A DNA stretch of 64,000 nt from Luteimonas cucumeris. Its GTDB lineage: Bacteria > Pseudomonadota > Gammaproteobacteria > Xanthomonadales > Xanthomonadaceae. The notes under the pieces are model-generated. The model ran no database searches. It saw only the letters and a program-made list of their open reading frames with translations, and was not told the origin of the DNA. The translations under genes were made by a program, and so were the position numbers. Of this stretch, positions 44,552 through 53,009 are shown one piece after another. Position 1 is the first letter of the stretch, and each line of letters starts with the position of its first letter. The stretch spans positions 248,001 through 312,000 of the forward strand of contig NZ_VLKN01000005.1 of assembly GCF_007830035.1 (NCBI RefSeq). The letters run 5' to 3'.

Positions 44552-45124
44552 ATGGGCAGAAGCCTGTCCATCGTCATCGGCGCGTTGCTGCTGTCGGCAT
44601 GCAATCCGCCCGCGCCGGCTCCAGTCGCGCCGGCGGTCGATACGCCGACGGCTACTGGCGATGCGACATCCGCGCCGGCGGGCAGGACGCCCGAAGCCGT
44701 CACGGCGCGAGCCGACGCCGCCGCTCCTGCAAAGGATGCCGCCGCCGAGCAGATGATCGACGAACGCATCGAACGCCTGCTCGGCGACCACCAGCGCTAT
44801 CGGGCGGTCTTCGAGCAGTTCCAGCAGGCCGTGGCCGCACACGATGCCACCGCTGTCGCCGCCCTGGTCGACTATCCGTTCACCGCGACCATCGATGGCA
44901 AGCGCGTCGTCATCGACGATGCGGTGAGTTTCGCCGCGCGTTACCGCGAGATCGTGACGCCCGCCACCGCCGCGGTCATCGCCGGGCAGCGATCCGCCGA
45001 TCTGATGGTCAACGCGCGCGGCGTGATGTTCGGCAGCGGCGAAGCCTGGTTGAACGGCATCTGCAGCGATGCGGCCTGCAAGCACTTCGATGTCAAGGTG
45101 GTCGCGATCCAGCCCGGTGCCTGA
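44552..45124 (+). CDS. Lipoprotein of unknown function
   Basis: A 190-residue lipoprotein. I chose the ATG at 44552 because the lipobox (LLLSAC, Cys17) then sits in a normal signal; a GTG at 44513 adds thirteen residues. A long Pro/Ala/Thr linker (about 18-70) precedes a compact C-terminal domain with FEQFQQAVAAHDATAVAALV and ICSDAACKHFDVK, the last with two Cys. It resembles NTF2/SnoaL-like small alpha+beta domains in layout, but no family is certain. It lies between DUF4920 and another lipoprotein, possibly one transcript. Confidence 0.6.
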   Translation: MGRSLSIVIGALLLSACNPPAPAPVAPAVDTPTATGDATSAPAGRTPEAVTARADAAAPAKDAAAEQMIDERIERLLGDHQRYRAVFEQFQQAVAAHDATAVAALVDYPFTATIDGKRVVIDDAVSFAARYREIVTPATAAVIAGQRSADLMVNARGVMFGSGEAWLNGICSDAACKHFDVKVVAIQPGA

Positions 45125-45156
45125 ACCGAATTTCGATATCCACCCAGAGGATTCCC

Positions 45157-45621
45157 ATGAAGCCGACGTTCGCCACTTCGATCGCCATCATCGCAGCCAT
45201 GCTTGCGGTGGCCTGCAACAAGCCGCAACCGGCCGAAACCGCATCGACCGCTGCCGCGCCGGCATCGCCCGCAACGCAAGCGTCCACCGCCCCCGCTGTT
45301 GCGGACGATGCCCTCCCGGCTTTCGTCGGCAAGGTCTGGCAGGTACAGGAATCGTCGGCGATCGCACCGGGCACGCGCTACAGTTTCCTGGTGGACGGCA
45401 GGCTGGTCATCGATGCCGAAGGCGGCACGCCCGGTTATGGGAAATGGACGTACGAGAACGGCGCGCTGACGATGATCGAGGAAGGCGTGTCGTATCCCAC
45501 CGACATCCTCAAGCTTGATGCCACCACCTTCCAGATCCGCAGCCACAATCCGGGTGAGCCGGTGACGATCACGCTGGTGCCGGCCGAGGGCGTGCCGTTG
45601 CCGACCGTGCCGGCAAGATAG
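45157..45621 (+). CDS. Lipoprotein with a beta-rich (META/HslJ-like) domain
   Basis: A 154-residue lipoprotein (lipobox LAVAC, Cys20) with an Ala/Thr/Pro-rich linker to about residue 50. The domain starts FVGKVWQVQESSAIAPGTRYSF, contains DGRLVIDAEGG, GKWTYENGALTMIE and TFQIRSHNPGEPV. That pattern resembles META/HslJ or lipocalin-like beta domains. AGAGG precedes the ATG at 45157. Function unknown. It follows the preceding lipoprotein gene by 32 bp. Confidence 0.75.
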   Translation: MKPTFATSIAIIAAMLAVACNKPQPAETASTAAAPASPATQASTAPAVADDALPAFVGKVWQVQESSAIAPGTRYSFLVDGRLVIDAEGGTPGYGKWTYENGALTMIEEGVSYPTDILKLDATTFQIRSHNPGEPVTITLVPAEGVPLPTVPAR

Positions 45622-45661
45622 GAAAAACATCGAAGCACATCGCAGGCTCTGCAATCCGCGA

Positions 45662-46441
45662 ATGGACGTCACCGCCCGCACCGCGGTCTGGATCATGACG
45701 CTGCTGGCCGGCGCGATATGCGCGGACGCGCAGGCGCGCACCGTGTATCGCTGCGTGCGCAACGGCACCGTCAGCCTGGCGACGGCGCCGGAGCCGGGCT
45801 CGAAGTGCGTCGCGAAGGCCATCGACGACAATGCCGTGGTCACGCCCAACCTGTGGGGCGAGATGGGCGTGATCAGCGGCACGCTGTACGAGCGCCAGCA
45901 GGACGGGAAAACCGTGTACAGCACGCGCCGGCTGCCCGGATCGAGGGCGTACCTGAAGTTCACGGTGAAGACGCCGCCCGGTTCGTCGGCGCATGAGGGG
46001 CTGGGCAGGATCGGCAAGCCGCAGTTGAAGGTGTTTGCCGCGCAGTTCAAGGCGGCGGCCAAGGCGACGGGTGTCGATGCCGCCTGGCTGCGTGCGTTTG
46101 CACACGCGGAGAGTGACTTCGATGCCGGCGCGGTATCGTCCAAGGGCGCGCTCGGGGTGATGCAGCTGATGCCGGAGATCGTCGAGGAATACGGTGTCAA
46201 GGATCCGTTTTCGTCGGCCGAATCGATCAACGCCGGCGCGCGCCACCTCAGCCAGCTGAAACGGCGCTACAAGAACGATCTGGCGCTGGTGGCCGCGGCC
46301 TACAACGCCGGCATCGGCGCGGTGACGCGTTACGGCGGCGTACCGCCGTACGCCGAGACCCAGGCCTACGTCGCCAAGGTGCAGGCATTGCACGATCGCT
46401 ACCTGGTGGCGATGGGCCGCAAGGAAACGCCGGCGAAGTAG
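45662..46441 (+). CDS. Lytic transglycosylase (Slt-like)
   Basis: A 259-residue protein with a signal peptide ending ADA or QA. An N-terminal segment (VYRCVRNGTVSLA) resembles DUF4124-style small domains. The transglycosylase domain runs from about 120: catalytic Glu150 in AFAHAESDFDAGAVSSKGAL, followed by GVMQLMPEIVEEYGV and AAYNAGIGAVTRYGG, all standard for the SLT family. It cleaves peptidoglycan between MurNAc and GlcNAc, forming an anhydro product. It is probably periplasmic. It begins 40 bp after the preceding lipoprotein gene. Confidence 0.92.
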   Translation: MDVTARTAVWIMTLLAGAICADAQARTVYRCVRNGTVSLATAPEPGSKCVAKAIDDNAVVTPNLWGEMGVISGTLYERQQDGKTVYSTRRLPGSRAYLKFTVKTPPGSSAHEGLGRIGKPQLKVFAAQFKAAAKATGVDAAWLRAFAHAESDFDAGAVSSKGALGVMQLMPEIVEEYGVKDPFSSAESINAGARHLSQLKRRYKNDLALVAAAYNAGIGAVTRYGGVPPYAETQAYVAKVQALHDRYLVAMGRKETPAK

Positions 46442-46456
46442 CAGAGCGCCTTGCTG

Positions 46457-47623
46457 CTATGGCTTCGGCGGCGGCGTCAGCTTCAGCAGCTTCGCGTCGC
46501 CGCCGTCCTGCAGCAGCCAGATCGCGCCATCCGGACCCTGTTCCACTTCACGGATGCGCTCGCCCATGTCGAAGCGCTGCGCTTCGCGCGCCTTGTCGCC
46601 ATCGAATTCGATCCGTACCAGCGACTGCGACGACAGCCCGCCGATGAAACCGTCGCCCTGCCAGTCCGGGAACTGCCTGCCGGAATAGATGATGAAGCCC
46701 GCCGGCGAAATCACCGGGTTCCAAGACACTTCCGGCGCGTTGAATTCCGGGCGCGTGTCGTGGTCGGGGATCTCGCGGCCATCGTAGTGATCGCCGTTGG
46801 AGACGATCGGATAGCCGTAGTTGGCGCCGCGCTCTATCAGGTTCAGTTCGTCGCCGCCCTTGGGACCCATCTCGTGCGCCCATAACCGGCCCTGCGCATC
46901 GAACGCCAGTCCGAGGATGTTGCGGTGCCCCAGCGACCAGACCTGCGCGCTGACGCCGCCCTGCTCGGCGAACGGATTATCGGCCGGCACGCTGCCGTCG
47001 TCGTTGAGGCGCACCATCTTGCCGAGATTGGATTTCATGTCCTGCGCGGGGTCGAACTTCTGCCGCTCGCTCGAGCTGATCCACAGCTTGCCGTCCTTGT
47101 CGAAGGCCAGGCGATGGCCGTAGTGGCCGCGACCGGAAACCTTCGGCACCTGCCGCCAGATCACCTTCAGGTCGGACAGGCTGCCGCCGCCGTCGTTGTC
47201 CAGCGTCAGCTTTGCGCGCGCGACGGCGCCGCCGCGCGTGTCGCCGCTGCCTTTCTCGGCATAGCTCAGGTAGACGATGCCGTTGCCGGCGAACTTCGGA
47301 TGCAGCAACACGTCGCCGAATCCGCCCTGGCCGCCGTAGTCGACCTCGGGCACGCCGCTGATCTCGCCGACCTGTTTGCTGGCGATGTCCAGCAGCTTCA
47401 GCTTGCCTTCCTTCTCGGTGACCAGCAGTCGGCCGTCGGGCAGGAAGGTCATCGCCCAGGGCTCGTCGAAGTCGGCCACCTCAGTGGTCACGAACGGCTC
47501 GCTGCTGGCAGCAGCCGTGGCCGTGGCGCTGGCGTCGCCGTTCTGGGCGGCGTTGCTGGCGCCATTGCAGCCGGTCAACAGCAGAGCGGCGCCGCAGGCG
47601 GCGGTCAACAGGGAATGCTTCAT
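46457..47623 (-). CDS. PQQ-dependent aldose sugar dehydrogenase (soluble, YliI-like)
   Basis: A 388-residue beta-propeller protein. Signal and lipobox: LLTGC, so it is a lipoprotein. Repeats with the propeller-blade pattern include [81 protein letters not shown] and [15 protein letters not shown]. These match the soluble PQQ glucose/aldose dehydrogenase family (GHRN and GxxGGDE metal/cofactor motifs). GGAG precedes the ATG at 47623. It oxidises aldose sugars in the periplasm if PQQ is available; no PQQ biosynthesis gene is in the window. Confidence 0.9.
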   Translation of the reverse strand: MKHSLLTAACGAALLLTGCNGASNAAQNGDASATATAAASSEPFVTTEVADFDEPWAMTFLPDGRLLVTEKEGKLKLLDIASKQVGEISGVPEVDYGGQGGFGDVLLHPKFAGNGIVYLSYAEKGSGDTRGGAVARAKLTLDNDGGGSLSDLKVIWRQVPKVSGRGHYGHRLAFDKDGKLWISSSERQKFDPAQDMKSNLGKMVRLNDDGSVPADNPFAEQGGVSAQVWSLGHRNILGLAFDAQGRLWAHEMGPKGGDELNLIERGANYGYPIVSNGDHYDGREIPDHDTRPEFNAPEVSWNPVISPAGFIIYSGRQFPDWQGDGFIGGLSSQSLVRIEFDGDKAREAQRFDMGERIREVEQGPDGAIWLLQDGGDAKLLKLTPPPKP

Positions 47624-47925
47624 GGCGGGCTCCGGCGAAGAAGAGGTTGGCTGGGTATTTCAACACGATCGTGTGGCGGTGCATGTCATCGCGATCACGA
47701 AGTGTGCCACCGCGCCGTGGAAGGCGGCATCACCGGTCGCGCCTGCAAAAACGCGAACTGCGACGCAGCTTGCCGTCGCGCCTGACACACATCACCGGCG
47801 TTGTGGTTAAGGCAACGTAACCCTAACGATCAAGCCGTCGTCAGGATTCAGACTGGCGCTGGCAAGGTGCGGACGTGCGGCCAAGACCGTGCACTCCATC
47901 CTTACCTGTTCCATGGAGCCAAATC
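47624..47925. other. 302-bp divergent intergenic region
   Basis: This separates the PQQ dehydrogenase (minus) from the EF-hand gene (plus) and must hold both promoters. I see no strong -35/-10 pair. Near 47800-47830 the stretch GTTAAGGCAACGTAACCC is somewhat AT-richer. Confidence 0.4.
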
Positions 47926-48273
47926 ATGAAAACGAACAAGCGTTTGATCCCCCTGCTGGCGCTCACCGCAACGTTGGCCGCTCCCCTGGCCTTCGCGCAG
48001 TCGACCACCCCGACGCAGTCGGCAGAACCCACCGCGGCGCCTGAAGCCGCCGCCCAGGCAGCTCCCGCCGCCGGCGCCAAGACCAAGACCTGGGCCGACG
48101 TGGACAGCGACAAGGACGGCAAGATCAGCAAGGCCGAATCCGCCGCCGAACCGGCCGTGGGCCAGATCTTCGACCAGGCCGACGCCGACAAGGACGGCAA
48201 CCTGACCACCGACGAATACAAAGCCTTCGTTGCCAAGGCCAATGGCGCGCCCAAGGCCGACCAGGGCGGCTGA
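47926..48273 (+). CDS. Secreted EF-hand calcium-binding protein
   Basis: A 115-residue protein with a signal peptide ending AFAQ. A Pro/Ala/Thr linker follows, then two EF-hand loops: DVDSDKDGKISKAE (about residues 59-72) and DADKDGNLTTDE (about 90-101). The Asp positions for calcium are all present. GGAG precedes the ATG at 47926. A small calcium-responsive periplasmic protein; partners are unknown. A GC-rich hairpin follows. Confidence 0.88.
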   Translation: MKTNKRLIPLLALTATLAAPLAFAQSTTPTQSAEPTAAPEAAAQAAPAAGAKTKTWADVDSDKDGKISKAESAAEPAVGQIFDQADADKDGNLTTDEYKAFVAKANGAPKADQGG

Positions 48274-48282
48274 TCACGCATC

Positions 48283-48307
48283 CCGGCCCGGCCTCGCGCC
48301 GGGCCGG
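48283..48307 (+). other. GC-rich hairpin after the EF-hand gene
   Basis: A 9-bp perfect stem CCGGCCCGG/CCGGGCCGG (48283-48291 with 48299-48307) with a 7-nt loop. No T-tract follows, so it may stabilise the mRNA end or weakly terminate. Confidence 0.45.
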
Positions 48308-48362
48308 CCGCGAACGGCGTGCCCCCGCACGCCGTCGTTCCAGACATCGAGGGAGTTCCGCA

Positions 48363-48566
48363 ATGAATATCAAGATGCGCGATGTATCGCTGGCGTTGCT
48401 GACCGCCAGCGTATTGACGATGGCGGCCTGCGCCAGCACCCAGGATGACCCGACCGAACCGCCGGCCGACGCCACTGCACCGGTGGACGAAGCCGCGACA
48501 CCGGCGACGGACGCCAGCAGCGTGCCACCGCCGGCCGACAGCACCACGCCGGCAACCACGCCGTAA
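48363..48566 (+). CDS. Small lipoprotein
   Basis: A 67-residue lipoprotein: lipobox MAACA (Cys23), then a Pro/Thr/Ala/Asp-rich disordered tail with no domain. GAGGGAG precedes the ATG at 48363. Such short, low-complexity lipoproteins are common in xanthomonads. The likely role is structural. It is near the EF-hand gene but separated from it by a hairpin. Confidence 0.7.
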   Translation: MNIKMRDVSLALLTASVLTMAACASTQDDPTEPPADATAPVDEAATPATDASSVPPPADSTTPATTP

Positions 48567-48670
48567 GTCACATGCTTCGATCGCGTCTGCAACAATCGCT
48601 GCGGGCGGAATGCTGCAAACGCAAAGGCGGCCACGGCCGCCTTCGTCGTATCGACGCGTAAACTGCACGG

Positions 48671-49447
48671 ATGCAGAACGCACAAGCACATGCGCACGAC
48701 GACAACGCGATACGCCTGGTCGGTTTCGACGGCGACGACACCCTGTGGCGCAGCCAGGACTATTTCGATGCCGCGCAGGTGGAGTTCGAAGGCATCGTCG
48801 GCGGCTATGCCGACCTCGGCGACGTCCGCGTCCACGAACACCTGTACCAGGTGGAGAAACGCAACCTGGCGCTGTTCGGCTACGGCGTCAAGGGCATGGC
48901 GTTGTCGATGATCGAAGCGGCGCTGCAGATCACCGGCCAGCGCATGTCCGGCGCCGACGTGCAGCGCATCGTCGCACTGGCCAAGTCGCTGCTGCAGCAT
49001 CCGGTGGAACTGCTGCCCGGCATCCGCGAAGCGGTCGAGCGCATCGCGGCGGAACGCGACGTGGTGCTGATCACCAAGGGCGACCTGTTCCACCAGGAAG
49101 CCAAGGTGCGGCAATCCGGACTGGCGCACGTCTTCCGCCGCATCGAGATCGTCAGCGAAAAGGATGCCGACACCTACACGCGCCTGTTCGGCGAATTCGA
49201 GCTGGCGCCGGCGCAGTTCCTGATGATCGGCAATTCCCTGCGCTCGGACATCGCCCCGGTACTGGCGCTGGGCGGCTGGGGCGTGCACATGCCCTACCAC
49301 ACCACCTGGGCGCACGAGAGCGAGGCCGAAATCCGCGCAGGCCAGGCACGCATGCGCAGCGTGGATTCGGCCGATGAACTGCCGACGGCGGTGCGTGAGC
49401 TCGCGGCGCTGGCCGATCGCGGCCGGAATCCGCCGGCTGATGCCTGA
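48671..49447 (+). CDS. HAD-superfamily phosphatase
   Basis: A 258-residue HAD hydrolase. Motif I is GFDGDDTLW, with Asp20 as nucleophile and Asp22 as acid/base. Motif II is VVLITKGDLF (Thr). The Lys is in VSEKDADTYTRLF. Motif IV is FLMIGNSLRSDIAP with Asp. A helical cap lies between motifs I and II. The class resembles phosphoglycolate-phosphatase-like or YjjG/nucleotidase-type HADs; the substrate is not evident. It has its own gap on each side. Confidence 0.9.
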   Translation: MQNAQAHAHDDNAIRLVGFDGDDTLWRSQDYFDAAQVEFEGIVGGYADLGDVRVHEHLYQVEKRNLALFGYGVKGMALSMIEAALQITGQRMSGADVQRIVALAKSLLQHPVELLPGIREAVERIAAERDVVLITKGDLFHQEAKVRQSGLAHVFRRIEIVSEKDADTYTRLFGEFELAPAQFLMIGNSLRSDIAPVLALGGWGVHMPYHTTWAHESEAEIRAGQARMRSVDSADELPTAVRELAALADRGRNPPADA

Positions 49448-49652
49448 ATCGCTGAAGCAGGCGGCACCGCAATGGGATCCGCGAGCGGCATGGCGTGAAT
49501 GCCATGGACAAGCCCCGCTGGAGGCTGGCCCAGCTTAGCGTCGGCTAAACCTCCGAGAGGCGCATCGCAAACATTAAAAAGCGGTTCACCGCGCGCGCCG
49601 CATCTTGGCGCTGTCCGCGCAACGGCGTGGATTCCCCAAGGAGAGAACGACG

Positions 49653-50147
49653 ATGACGATACTGTCCCGCTGGCTGGCCCCCGCCTTGCTTGCCGTCGGC
49701 TTCGGTTTCGCTGCAATGGCGCCGACGCCCGCACGGGCCCAGGGTGATGAACTGGTGCGCGTCATCGTCGATGTCGCCGACGTCATTTTCCGCAGCGGCC
49801 AGCCCTACTATCGCCACGATAACCGCTACCGCTACGACGACCGCCTGATCGTGGTGCACGACCGCTACCGCGGCCCGATCTACTACCGCCAGGTGCCGCG
49901 TGCCGTTTATTACCGCGACTACAACCGCTACCGCAGCGGCCCGCCATACGGCAATGCCCACGGCTACTGGCGCGATGGACGCTGGTGGGATGGGCGCCGC
50001 TGGCACGACCGCCGGGACCATCGCGAATACCGGCGCTGGCAGACGAGCAATTCGTGGCGTGACCGCGATCACGATCGCTACGACCGCAAGTACAAATACA
50101 AGTACAAAAACAAACATGGCCGCGGCCATGGCCGGGACGACGATTGA
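49653..50147 (+). CDS. Exported Tyr/Arg-rich low-complexity protein
   Basis: A 164-residue protein with a signal peptide (ALLAVGFGFAAMAPTPARA). GGAGAG precedes the ATG at 49653. The mature part is very rich in Tyr, Arg, Asp and His (YYRHDNRYRYDDR, YYRDYNRYRSG, GYWRDGRWWDGRRW, KYKYKYKNKHGRGHG), resembling RcnB/YXXR-repeat envelope proteins. No domain is recognisable. Its charge pattern suggests binding of polyanions such as LPS or nucleic acid, but this is inferred. Confidence 0.72.
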   Translation: MTILSRWLAPALLAVGFGFAAMAPTPARAQGDELVRVIVDVADVIFRSGQPYYRHDNRYRYDDRLIVVHDRYRGPIYYRQVPRAVYYRDYNRYRSGPPYGNAHGYWRDGRWWDGRRWHDRRDHREYRRWQTSNSWRDRDHDRYDRKYKYKYKNKHGRGHGRDDD

Positions 50148-50278
50148 GCGTTGCAGCGACTCTGTCATGTGGCATTCGAAGGCGGTGCCGTCATCCGGCG
50201 CCGCCTTCGGCGTTCAACGGAACCTCAATTTCGCGATGCTAATCTGGGCGCAGCCCATCCGGTCCACAGGAGTTCGTC

Positions 50279-50713
50279 ATGCGCATCACTTCATTGTTCG
50301 TCGCGGCGGTGCTCGCGCTGGCGGCATTGCCGCCGGCGCATGCGGCCGGCCCGATCGACTGCCGTCTCAAGTTCAGCATGTCCGGCTGGTCGGCGTTCTA
50401 CAAGACGTCCTCCGGCGAGGGCGTGGTGAGTTGCGACAACGGGCAGAGCATGCCGGTGCGGATCAGCACCAAAGGCGGCGGCATCACTTTCGGCAAGTCG
50501 CGCATCGACAACGGCACCGGCGAGTTCTCCGGGGTCTACAACATCCGCGACATCCTCGGCGGCTATGCCGCGGCCGAGGCGCATGCCGGCGCCGGCAAGT
50601 CGAGCAAGGCGCAGGTGGTCACCAAGGGCAGCATCTCGCTGGCGCTGGCCGGCACCGGTTCGGGCTGGGACCTGGGCGTGTCGTTCGGCAGTTTCGTGAT
50701 CGAGCCGCGCTGA
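50279..50713 (+). CDS. Secreted protein, DUF992-like
   Basis: A 144-residue protein with a signal peptide ending AHA. AGGAG precedes the ATG at 50279. The mature part is beta-rich, with GEGVVSCDNGQSMPVRI, KGGGITFGKSRID and GWDLGVSFGSFVI. It somewhat resembles DUF992 proteins, small periplasmic proteins with a Cys. The assignment is tentative. Function unknown. Confidence 0.6.
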   Translation: MRITSLFVAAVLALAALPPAHAAGPIDCRLKFSMSGWSAFYKTSSGEGVVSCDNGQSMPVRISTKGGGITFGKSRIDNGTGEFSGVYNIRDILGGYAAAEAHAGAGKSSKAQVVTKGSISLALAGTGSGWDLGVSFGSFVIEPR

Positions 50714-50755
50714 CCGGTTGTCCTCGCGTCGACCTGCGCATAGCGGGCAGGGCAG

Positions 50756-50950
50756 TCAGCGCGGCGAGACCACGCCGCCGTCGACTCCCTGCGGCACCTT
50801 CAGGGTTTTCTCGACATCGTCGCCGAGCCGGTGCGCGAACCAGCTCAGGCTCAGGCCGTAGGCCAGCGCGAGCACGGTCAGCAGGCCAGCGCCGGCCAGC
50901 CAGCGCCGCAGGCGGCTGGAACGGGGAGGGTGACCGGGACGTGGACGCAT
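50756..50950 (-). CDS. Small single-pass membrane protein
   Basis: A 64-residue protein with a basic N-terminus (SSRLRRW) and one transmembrane segment (about residues 18-40), then a short soluble tail. The minus-strand orientation and GAGAG before the ATG at 50950 support coding, but its size keeps confidence low. No family known. It is convergent with the gene at 50279. Confidence 0.45.
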   Translation of the reverse strand: MRPRPGHPPRSSRLRRWLAGAGLLTVLALAYGLSLSWFAHRLGDDVEKTLKVPQGVDGGVVSPR

Positions 50951-51047
50951 GCTGCGCTCTCAGGCAGGACATCCATGGCAACGCAAGCCGCGAATGGATA
51001 CGGCCAGCGGCGATCCCTGGCCGGCCCGCTGCGGCACAATCCCTTTC

Positions 51048-51485
51048 ATGAAGCCACGCCTCGTATTCCTGCCGTACCTGCTGTTCCTGTGTGCACTGGG
51101 CGCGTGCAGCCGCGCGCCGGCACCCGACGATGCCGCCGCCGCGCTGCTGGAGCATGATGGCCGAGTGGCCTGGCAGGGCATGCTGGCCTGCGCCGATTGC
51201 GACGGCATCGACACCTCGCTGTCGCTCGACCGTCGCGGCGGCCAGCGTGATTACCTGCTGATCGAAAGCTACCTGACCGAGGGCGGCGCCGAGCGCTTCG
51301 TCGAGCGGGGACGATGGCAGGCGAACGACGACGCCCTGATCCGACTGCGGGCGATCGATGGCGGCGAGCGCGTCTACGCCCTGCAGGCCGATGGCCGCCT
51401 GCAGCCACGCGACACCAAAGGGCGCCGCTTCGCAACGCGCGATGGCGATTTCCTGATGCCGGCGATGGCGTCGAGCGGACAGTAA
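51048..51485 (+). CDS. NlpE-like lipoprotein
   Basis: A 145-residue lipoprotein (lipobox LGAC, Cys20). It contains WQGMLACADCDGID, the CxxC motif region of NlpE N-terminal domains, and then a lipocalin-like SLSLDRRGGQRDYLLIESYL and GDFLMPAM. NlpE in E. coli is an outer-membrane lipoprotein sensing surface or copper stress. This version has only the N-terminal domain. The ATG at 51048 has no strong ribosome-binding site, so the start is by the signal. Confidence 0.75.
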   Translation: MKPRLVFLPYLLFLCALGACSRAPAPDDAAAALLEHDGRVAWQGMLACADCDGIDTSLSLDRRGGQRDYLLIESYLTEGGAERFVERGRWQANDDALIRLRAIDGGERVYALQADGRLQPRDTKGRRFATRDGDFLMPAMASSGQ

Positions 51486-51519
51486 TGCCGGCCATGCCCG
51501 GATTTTCGTGGAGGACCGC

Positions 51520-52077
51520 ATGGACAATTCCGTGAGATGCCGTTCGGTGTGCGGGTTGCTGGTACTGGTGCTCGCAGCCGCCGGCCTCGCACCAGCCTCG
51601 TTGGCCGCCGAGCCGGCGCAGGCCGAGGGGCCGCGCAGCGGTGATGCCTGGGTGGATCGCCAGCTCGACGACATCAGCCGCTATGGCGAGCGTTACCGGG
51701 ATGCCTTCATCGACGAACTGGTGCGCTATCAGGCCACGCCGCGCGAACTGGCGCAGGAAGTGCTGGCCGCGCGCTGGACGCCCGGCGACCTCTACTACGC
51801 CTGCGCGATGGCGCAGGCCATTGGCCAACCCTGCCGCAACGTGATTGCCGAATGGACCCGCGACCACGAGGGTGGCTGGGCGGACGTCGGCAAACGGCTC
51901 GGGATCGCGCCCGGTTCGCCTGCGTTCCTCAAGCTCAAGCGTGGTTTCGTGGCCAGCTACGAACATTGGGCGCGACCGCTGGAACTGGATGCGGAGTTGC
52001 GCCGCGCGTTCCCGGACAGGGCCAAGGCGAAGTCCGCAGGCAGCGACCGCAAGGATGCGGACAAGAACAGCCAGTAG
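51520..52077 (+). CDS. Exported protein of an unnamed duplicated family (copy 1)
   Basis: A 185-residue protein with a signal peptide ending AAE. GGAGG lies 6 nt before the ATG at 51520. The mature part has the signature DAWVDRQLDDISRYGERYRDAFIDELV, TPGDLYYACAMAQAIGQPCRNV, WTRDHEGGWADVGKRLGIAPGS and FVASYEHWARPLELDAELRR. It contains two Cys, likely disulfide-linked. I do not recognise the family, but the next gene is a paralogue with the same signature, so the pair is real. The C-terminus is charged and disordered. Confidence 0.75.
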   Translation: MDNSVRCRSVCGLLVLVLAAAGLAPASLAAEPAQAEGPRSGDAWVDRQLDDISRYGERYRDAFIDELVRYQATPRELAQEVLAARWTPGDLYYACAMAQAIGQPCRNVIAEWTRDHEGGWADVGKRLGIAPGSPAFLKLKRGFVASYEHWARPLELDAELRRAFPDRAKAKSAGSDRKDADKNSQ

Positions 52078-52193
52078 CCGACGGCCCGGCTGTCGGTGCC
52101 GACGCGCCTTTTTTAGAGGGCGTTCATGGCCCGTGCCGATCATGTCCGGACAGGTCCATGGCGCCATTTGACAGCCATCTCAAGGAGAACATC

Positions 52194-52904
52194 ATGCGAA
52201 CCACGATCAAGAGCATTGTCCTGGCAATGGCACTGGCCGCCGCAAGCGGTGGCGTGCAGGCCCAGGACTTCGCGTTCGGGTGGAACCCGCGTACCGGCGA
52301 CATGTGGATCGACCAGCGCCTCGGCGACATCAATGATTACGGCTACCGTCATCGCGACCCCTTCATCGATGAAATGGTCGTGCACTACGGCGCCCCGCGC
52401 GTACTGGTGCGCGAATTGCTGGTCGACCGTCACTGGGCGCCGGGCGATGTCTACTACGCCTGTTCGATCGCGAACATCCTCGGCATTCCCTGTCGCAACG
52501 TGGTGGAGGTATGGGATCGCGATCATGGACAGGGCTGGGGTGCGATCGCCAAGCGTATGGGCATCAAGCCGGGGTCGGCGGAGTTCCACCGCCTGAAGAA
52601 GGGTTTCGTGCCGAGCTACGATCGTTGGGGACGTACGATCGTGCTGGATGCGGACCTGCGTCGGGACTATCCGGATCGCGGAAACGGCAAGACTGGTTCG
52701 CGCGGCCAAGGCAGTGGCAAGAGCAGCACTGTGCACGGGAACTCCGGCAAGTCGTCCGCATCGCACGGCAAGAGCAGCAAGAACGACATGGCGCCAGCGC
52801 CAGGCAAATCCGGCAAGTCGTCGAAGTCGCAAGGCGCCGGCAAGGACAAGGGTTCCGGCAAGGACAATCAGAAGGGCGGAAAAGGAAACGGCAAGCCGCG
52901 CTGA
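52194..52904 (+). CDS. Exported paralogue of the preceding gene with a Ser/Gly/Lys-rich tail (copy 2)
   Basis: A 236-residue protein. Signal peptide ends VQA. Residues about 30-155 repeat the signature of copy 1: MWIDQRLGDINDYGYRHRDPFIDEMV, APGDVYYACSIANILGIPCRNV, WDRDHGQGWGAIAKRMGIKPGS, FVPSYDRWGRTIVLDADLRR. The last 75 residues are a low-complexity tail of KSS, GKSG and GKG units, strongly basic and probably disordered. AAGGAG precedes the ATG at 52194. The tail could bind polyanions or surfaces. Function unknown. Confidence 0.78.
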   Translation: MRTTIKSIVLAMALAAASGGVQAQDFAFGWNPRTGDMWIDQRLGDINDYGYRHRDPFIDEMVVHYGAPRVLVRELLVDRHWAPGDVYYACSIANILGIPCRNVVEVWDRDHGQGWGAIAKRMGIKPGSAEFHRLKKGFVPSYDRWGRTIVLDADLRRDYPDRGNGKTGSRGQGSGKSSTVHGNSGKSSASHGKSSKNDMAPAPGKSGKSSKSQGAGKDKGSGKDNQKGGKGNGKPR

Positions 52905-53009
52905 GCCGCACGCATGGCCGGCAGGGCCGTTGGTGCCGGTCGTGCCGTTCGACGATGCCGACCGCGACCGGCTACTGCCGAAGCCCGGCTGCGCCGTTAT
53001 CATCGCGGC

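Noticed and set aside
52078-52116. Intrinsic terminator between the two paralogues at 51520 and 52194
   Set aside because: A CCGAC/GTCGG palindrome and a later T-run exist, but they are separated by about 14 nt and the loop geometry is poor.
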